NCBI RefSeq assembly: GCF_900156125.1 | Contig: NZ_FTLX01000006.1 | Span: 186,001-250,000, forward strand | Direction: 5' to 3' | Length of the DNA: 64,000 nucleotides | Source: Domibacillus enclensis | Lineage (GTDB): Bacteria > Bacillota > Bacilli > Bacillales > Domibacillaceae | Part shown: positions 59,857 through 64,000 of the stretch, piece after piece | How positions within the stretch are numbered: the stretch's first letter is position 1 | Layout: each line of letters starts with the position of its first letter | Made by a program: the position numbers and the translations under genes | Notes under the pieces: generated by a model | Seen by the model: only the letters and a program-made list of their open reading frames with translations | Database searches by the model: none | What the model was told of the DNA's origin: nothing

Positions 59857-61161
59857 TTGTTGAAAAAGAAAGCGTTTGCACCTATGTTTGTTTTTATGCT
59901 TAGCATTGTACTGCTTTTGGCAGGCTGTTCTGGTTCAGAGGAAGGCGGAGGAGAGGCCGCCAACAGCGATGATAAAGTCGTGAAATTCATGCATCTATGG
60001 CCTGAAGGAAGCTCCAAGCAGCACAATTTAATCGTAAAAGACATTATTACGGAATTTGAAGCAGCGAACCAGGGAGTAAAAGTTGAAACAGAGATTTTAA
60101 GCAATGAGCAATATAAAGAAAAGTTAAAGGTGTTGTCTGCATCAAATGAGCTTCCTGATGTCGGCATGACGTGGGCAGCGGGCTTTATGGACCCCTATGT
60201 AAAAGGCAATATGTTCGCACCGCTTGATGACCTCATTGAGCCGGATTCATTTGTTTCCGGTACAACAGAAGCCTATGCGGTGGACGAAACAACGTACGGT
60301 TTGCCTTTGGAGCTGAACATTGCACCGGTTTTTTACAACAAACAAATTTTTGAAGAATACAATCTTGATGTGCCAGAAACATATGAAGAGTTTCAAGCAA
60401 TTGTGAAAACGTTATCGGAAAACGGTGTTACACCGATTACGCTCGGCAACAAAGACCGCTGGACAGGTTCCATGTGGTACATGTACCTGGCGGATCGGAT
60501 CGGCGGACCGCAAGTGATCACGGATGCGATTAACCGTGAAGGTACATTCGAGGATCCAGCTTTAGTCCAGGCGGCTGAGGAAATTCAGTCACTCGTTGAC
60601 ATGGATGCTTTTGTAAAAGGATTTAATGGACTTTCAAATGATGAAGCAAAAGGGCCGTTTATGAACAATCAAGCAGCAATGTACTTGATGGGCTCATGGG
60701 AACTGCCAAACTACACAACAAACGAAGATGTACCACAGGAATTCAGAGATTCAATCGGCTTCTTTAAATTCCCGGCAGTAAATGGCGGCAAAGGGGACAT
60801 TAATAGCTTTGTTGGTGGTCCAGGCGTTGGCCTTTTCGTTTCGGAAAACTCAGAGGTAAAAGAAGAAGCAAAAGAATTCGTCAAATTCTTCGTCGAAAAA
60901 TGGGGCGAGCGCTCTGTAACAGGCGCTGGTGTTATTCCAGCAACGAAAGTAGACACTGCTTCAATTGAATTGCCTCAAATGTATATTGACGTGTTGAATG
61001 AACTGAATGCTGCAAGCAACATTACGCTTTATGCAGACGTTCAAATGAGTGCAGCTGTTGCGCAGGAGCACTTGAACTTAATTCAGTCGTTATTCGGAAA
61101 AGAGATTTCGCCTGAGCAGTTTGCGAAAGAGCATGAAGAAGTACTGAAGGCAGAGGAGTAA
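59857..61161 (+). CDS. Sugar ABC transporter, extracellular binding lipoprotein
   Basis: A 434-residue family-1 sugar-binding lipoprotein. Signal peptide FVFMLSIVLLLAGC with lipobox LAGC, Gly/Glu-rich linker, then the binding protein fold (VVKFMHLWPEGSS, LPDVGMTWAAGFMDPYVKGN, GLPLELNIAPVFYNKQIFEEYNL). Catches an oligosaccharide; the GH43 enzyme downstream suggests xylo- or arabino-oligosaccharides. TTG at 59857 is 8 bp behind AGAGGGGG, a second TTG follows directly; the ATG at 59812 has no ribosome site. A palindromic TAAGCGCTTA lies at about 59736-59745, within a weak cre-like match. Confidence 0.92.
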   Translation: MLKKKAFAPMFVFMLSIVLLLAGCSGSEEGGGEAANSDDKVVKFMHLWPEGSSKQHNLIVKDIITEFEAANQGVKVETEILSNEQYKEKLKVLSASNELPDVGMTWAAGFMDPYVKGNMFAPLDDLIEPDSFVSGTTEAYAVDETTYGLPLELNIAPVFYNKQIFEEYNLDVPETYEEFQAIVKTLSENGVTPITLGNKDRWTGSMWYMYLADRIGGPQVITDAINREGTFEDPALVQAAEEIQSLVDMDAFVKGFNGLSNDEAKGPFMNNQAAMYLMGSWELPNYTTNEDVPQEFRDSIGFFKFPAVNGGKGDINSFVGGPGVGLFVSENSEVKEEAKEFVKFFVEKWGERSVTGAGVIPATKVDTASIELPQMYIDVLNELNAASNITLYADVQMSAAVAQEHLNLIQSLFGKEISPEQFAKEHEEVLKAEE

Positions 61162-61165
61162 AGAA

Positions 61166-61190
61166 AAAGCGGGGGTGACCCCGCTTTCTT
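61166..61190 (+). terminator. Partial terminator between binding protein and permease genes
   Basis: A perfect AAAGCGGGG / CCCCGCTTT stem with a short T stretch. In such operons it lets more of the binding-protein message accumulate than of the permease message. Confidence 0.72.
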
Positions 61191-61223
61191 CTCAAAAAAG
61201 AAGGAAAAGGAGATGAAAAAAGA

Positions 61224-62102
61224 ATGGATAAAGTGATGTCGAACAAATTCGTTATTTCCCTTTATGTCCTCCCAGCCCTGCTGCTCATTCTCACACTGAT
61301 TTATGTCCCCATCGTTCTCACCGGCTATTACGGATTAATGAAGTGGGATGGCATCGGAGAAATGACGTTTATCGGTCTTGAAAATTATACGAAGCTGATC
61401 CAGGACGCAGACTTTTGGGGGAGTGCGTACCACTCGTTTTTATTGGCTCTTTTTTCAGCGGTCAGTTTAATTGGCTACCTCGGAATCTCCCTTATTTTAA
61501 CGAGCAAAATTAAAGGGGCAAATACACTTCGGAAGATTTACCTCATTCCGATGCTGCTGTCTTCCGTCGCGATCGCCCAGCTTTGGTCCAAAATTTACCA
61601 CCCCTCAAACGGCATGGTAAACAGCTTTCTGCAAAGCATTGGCATCGACAACCCGCCGGCATGGTTAGCAGAGCCAAGTCTCGTTCTTCCGGCTATTTTT
61701 GTGGCGATTATTTGGCAATATGCGGGCTTTTATATTTTAATTTATTATGCTGCCTTGAAGAACATTCCGGAATCATTGATTGAAGCTGCCCGGATTGACG
61801 GAGCCACTCCGCTTCAAATTGCCTGGAAAATTAAAATTCCATTGATCGCCGGCGTCATTAAAGTGACGATTGTGCTGGCTATTGTCGGCTCATTGAAATA
61901 TTTTGACTTGATTTATGTCATGACCGGCGGCGGTCCAAACGGTTCCAGTGAAGTCATTGCCTCTTATATGTATCAAAAAGCGTTCGGCAGCTATGACTTC
62001 GGTTATGGAAGCGCCATCGGATTTTTCCTGCTGCTGATCTGTTTAGTTGTTACGTGGCTCATTCGCAAGCTGACGGCAACGAAAGAAGAAATTCAATATT
62101 AA
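61224..62102 (+). CDS. Sugar ABC transporter permease (MalF/UgpA type)
   Basis: A 292-residue permease with six helices. ATPase-coupling EAA loop ESLIEAARIDGATPLQIAWKIKIPLI lies at about residues 185-210, and the first periplasmic loop has the usual YGLMKWDGIGEMTFIGLENY. It forms the channel with the next product. ATG at 61224 behind AAAAGGAGATGAAAAAAGA. No ATPase gene is visible in the window; a shared MsmX-like ATPase from elsewhere is likely, as in B. subtilis. Confidence 0.92.
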   Translation: MDKVMSNKFVISLYVLPALLLILTLIYVPIVLTGYYGLMKWDGIGEMTFIGLENYTKLIQDADFWGSAYHSFLLALFSAVSLIGYLGISLILTSKIKGANTLRKIYLIPMLLSSVAIAQLWSKIYHPSNGMVNSFLQSIGIDNPPAWLAEPSLVLPAIFVAIIWQYAGFYILIYYAALKNIPESLIEAARIDGATPLQIAWKIKIPLIAGVIKVTIVLAIVGSLKYFDLIYVMTGGGPNGSSEVIASYMYQKAFGSYDFGYGSAIGFFLLLICLVVTWLIRKLTATKEEIQY

Positions 62103-62117
62103 AAAGGAGCGGAGCAT

Positions 62118-62999
62118 ATGAGTACGATTGCGCAAGCGAATACAAAGCATGAAGCAAAACGAAAGAACAGCGCTTTTTCCAAACTCGGATATGGTGTCCT
62201 TTATGCCATTTTGGGCCTCATTGCCGTATTGCAAATTTATCCGCTCATCTGGCTGTTTTTCTTTTCTTTAAAAGACAATCAGGAAGTGTTTAATGAATCG
62301 CCGTTTTCGCTTCCGACGGATCCGAAGTGGGAAAACTATACACGGGTCTGGACCGACGGAAATATCGGCCTGTACTTTTTCAATAGTATATGGATCACAG
62401 TGACAGCGGTTGTAATGACGGTTCTGCTGGCCAGTTTTGTGACATTCGCTATTACCCGGATGAAGTGGAAGTTGAGCAAGCCGGTGCTTGGCCTGTTCAT
62501 GGTCGGATTGATGATTCCTGTTCATTCCACGCTGATTCCGCTTTTCGACTTTTTCTTGAAGCTTAACTTAATTGATCATCCACTGTCTGTGGTGCTGACG
62601 TATACGGCGTTTAATTTGCCGCTGACGATTATGATTTTGCTCGGCTTTTATTACACATTGCCGAAAGAAGTGGAAGAAGCGGCCATTATGGACGGCTGCT
62701 CCATTCACCGTTTGTTTTTCCAGGTCACATTGCCGATGACGCTGCCGGTCGTCTCGACAACCGCCATTATTAACATGATTTACAACTGGAATGAATTTGT
62801 GTTTATTAATACGTTTATTAGCTCGGACCAGTATAAAACGCTGACAGTCGGTATTCAAAATTTCATTGGCCAGTACATGACAGAGTGGGGGGCCATTGGT
62901 GCCACACTGATGATCAGCATCATCCCGATTTTAATTGCGTTTTTGTTTTTAAGCAATCGAATTGTGGAAGGCATCGCGGCTGGTTCCGTGAAAGGATAA
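62118..62999 (+). CDS. Sugar ABC transporter permease (MalG/UgpE type)
   Basis: A 293-residue permease with six helices. EAA loop EVEEAAIMDGCSIHRLFFQVTLPMT is at about residues 190-214; the N-terminal segment VLYAILGLIAVLQIYPLIWLFFFS is the first helix. Partner of the preceding permease. ATG at 62118 behind AAAAGGAGCGGAGCAT. Followed after 15 bp by the xylosidase gene. Confidence 0.92.
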   Translation: MSTIAQANTKHEAKRKNSAFSKLGYGVLYAILGLIAVLQIYPLIWLFFFSLKDNQEVFNESPFSLPTDPKWENYTRVWTDGNIGLYFFNSIWITVTAVVMTVLLASFVTFAITRMKWKLSKPVLGLFMVGLMIPVHSTLIPLFDFFLKLNLIDHPLSVVLTYTAFNLPLTIMILLGFYYTLPKEVEEAAIMDGCSIHRLFFQVTLPMTLPVVSTTAIINMIYNWNEFVFINTFISSDQYKTLTVGIQNFIGQYMTEWGAIGATLMISIIPILIAFLFLSNRIVEGIAAGSVKG

Positions 63000-63014
63000 A
63001 GGAGGAGCAGAAGG

Positions 63015-64000
63015 ATGATTCAAAATCCAGTTTTAACAGGTTTTAATCCAGATCCAAGTATTTGCAGGGTAGGCGATGATTATTACATTGCCGTCTCCAC
63101 GTTTGAATGGTTTCCTGGTGTTCAAATTCATCACTCCAAGGACTTGAAAAACTGGCACCTCGTCAGCCAGCCGCTGAACCGGGTATCCCAGCTGGATATG
63201 AAGGGAAATCCGGATTCCGGCGGAGTGTGGGCGCCTTGCCTGAGCTATGCAGAGGGGCAATTCTGGCTGATCTACTCCGATGTCAAAGTGGCGGAGGGCG
63301 ATGTATGGAAGGACGGGCACAATTATCTTGTTACTTGCGACACGATTGACGGCGAGTGGAGCGAGCCGGTTTATTTAAACAGCTCCGGCTTTGACCCTTC
63401 CCTGTTTCATGATGAAGACGGGAAAAAATATTTGTTAAACATGGTGTGGGATCAGCGGGTGCACAATCATCGCTTTTACGGCATTTCGATTCAGGAATAC
63501 AGCCATGCGGAGAAAAAGCTCGTGGGCAAGGCAGACGTCATGTTTAAAGGGACCGAGATTGGCTTAACGGAAGCGCCGCATCTGTATAAGATCGACGGCT
63601 GGTATTATCTCTTAACCGCAGAAGGCGGAACCAAATTTGAGCACGCCGCCACGATAGCACGGTCGAAAAGCTTAACAGGCCCGTACGAGGTTCATCCGCA
63701 AAACCCACTGCTTACTTCCTGGCATGATCTGCACAATCCGCTTCAAAAAGCGGGGCATGCATCGATCGTTCAAACGCAGAACGGGGACTGGTACCTGGCG
63801 CATTTAATGGGGCGTCCATTAAAAAGACCAGGCAAAAAGCTGCTGGAGGAAAGAGGCTTCTGTCCGCTTGGAAGAGAAACAGCGATTCAAAAGCTGGAAT
63901 GGCGGGACGGCTGGCCGTACGTGGTCGGCGGCAACAGTCCATCCGTTGAAGTGGAAGCGCCAGACCTGCCGGAAGTGAAGTGGGAGGCGGATTTTCCAGA
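63015..64000 (+). CDS. xynB: GH43 beta-xylosidase / arabinofuranosidase (3' end outside window)
   Basis: The first 328 codons are in the window and open to the right edge. A cytoplasmic family-43 glycosidase with a five-bladed propeller: catalytic base Asp in [25 protein letters not shown]-type start (residues 8-17), pKa-tuning Asp in [13 protein letters not shown] and acid Glu in [13 protein letters not shown]. The sequence follows B. subtilis XynB, which cuts xylo-oligosaccharides to xylose; arabinofuranosidase activity is also possible in this subfamily. No signal peptide, so it acts on oligosaccharides taken up by the transporter upstream. ATG at 63015 behind GGAGGAGCAGAAGG. Confidence 0.9.
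   Translation, partial: MIQNPVLTGFNPDPSICRVGDDYYIAVSTFEWFPGVQIHHSKDLKNWHLVSQPLNRVSQLDMKGNPDSGGVWAPCLSYAEGQFWLIYSDVKVAEGDVWKDGHNYLVTCDTIDGEWSEPVYLNSSGFDPSLFHDEDGKKYLLNMVWDQRVHNHRFYGISIQEYSHAEKKLVGKADVMFKGTEIGLTEAPHLYKIDGWYYLLTAEGGTKFEHAATIARSKSLTGPYEVHPQNPLLTSWHDLHNPLQKAGHASIVQTQNGDWYLAHLMGRPLKRPGKKLLEERGFCPLGRETAIQKLEWRDGWPYVVGGNSPSVEVEAPDLPEVKWEADFP

Overview
The window looks like the chromosome of a Bacillaceae bacterium (Firmicutes, Bacillales). The evidence is strong AGGAGG-type ribosome binding sites, frequent TTG/GTG starts, compact rho-independent terminators, Bacillus-type cre, Fur, Rex and LicT/RAT control sites, and gene families typical of Bacillus (MtlR-mtlF-mtlD, cydABCD, a LicT-type antiterminator, a YfmS-like soluble chemoreceptor). 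The genus cannot be fixed from the sequence alone. No rRNA, tRNA, insertion sequence, phage or CRISPR is seen.

Layout. 1-6983: end of the mannitol PTS permease gene (EIIB domain), interrupted by a soluble PAS chemoreceptor and a DHA2 drug exporter, then mtlR-mtlF-mtlD. 7234-9178: a SulP anion transporter and a universal stress protein. 9227-10078: a gene-free stretch holding two large extragenic palindromes. 10079-14878: a Fur-controlled siderophore ABC uptake operon ending in an FhuF-like ferric reductase. 14986-38974: a very large ethanolamine-utilisation (eut) locus. 39120-44966: cydABCD on the minus strand with Rex operators. 45143-57037: mostly housekeeping and accessory genes (GNAT, a second PduL, BrkB, RibD-like, PQQ-type lipoprotein, DsbA-like, LicT, CrtN-like, AEC, acetate transporter, ThrE pair, EamA). 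57162-64000: a YesMN-type two-component system, sugar ABC transporter and GH43 xylosidase, cut by the window end.

The eut locus is the main point of interest. It has three complete ethanolamine ammonia-lyases (three eutB, three eutC), two eutA reactivases, two eutH permeases and two complete EutW/EutV kinase/ANTAR-regulator pairs. It has only one set of shell and core-enzyme genes (eutS, eutL, eutM, eutN, a second BMC-H protein, EutE, PduL-type phosphotransacylase, eutP), and a malate dehydrogenase gene sits at its 3' end. EutC copies 2 and 3 carry N-terminal amphipathic extensions of the encapsulation-peptide type; EutC copy 1 does not. One lyase may therefore be cytosolic and two may be packed into the microcompartment. 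EutE appears to carry its targeting helix at the C terminus, and PduL at the N terminus.

Control is also layered. Five transcription units in the locus begin with a leader in which a short hairpin with an A-A-(A/T)-G-(G/A)-C hexaloop overlaps the 5' arm of an intrinsic terminator. This is the layout expected for antitermination by ANTAR proteins such as EutV. One leader (before eutB2) is followed by a perfect CcpA cre site, so the EutV switch and catabolite repression may converge there. No eutG, eutT, eutQ or eutJ and no recognisable cobalamin riboswitch were seen in this stretch.
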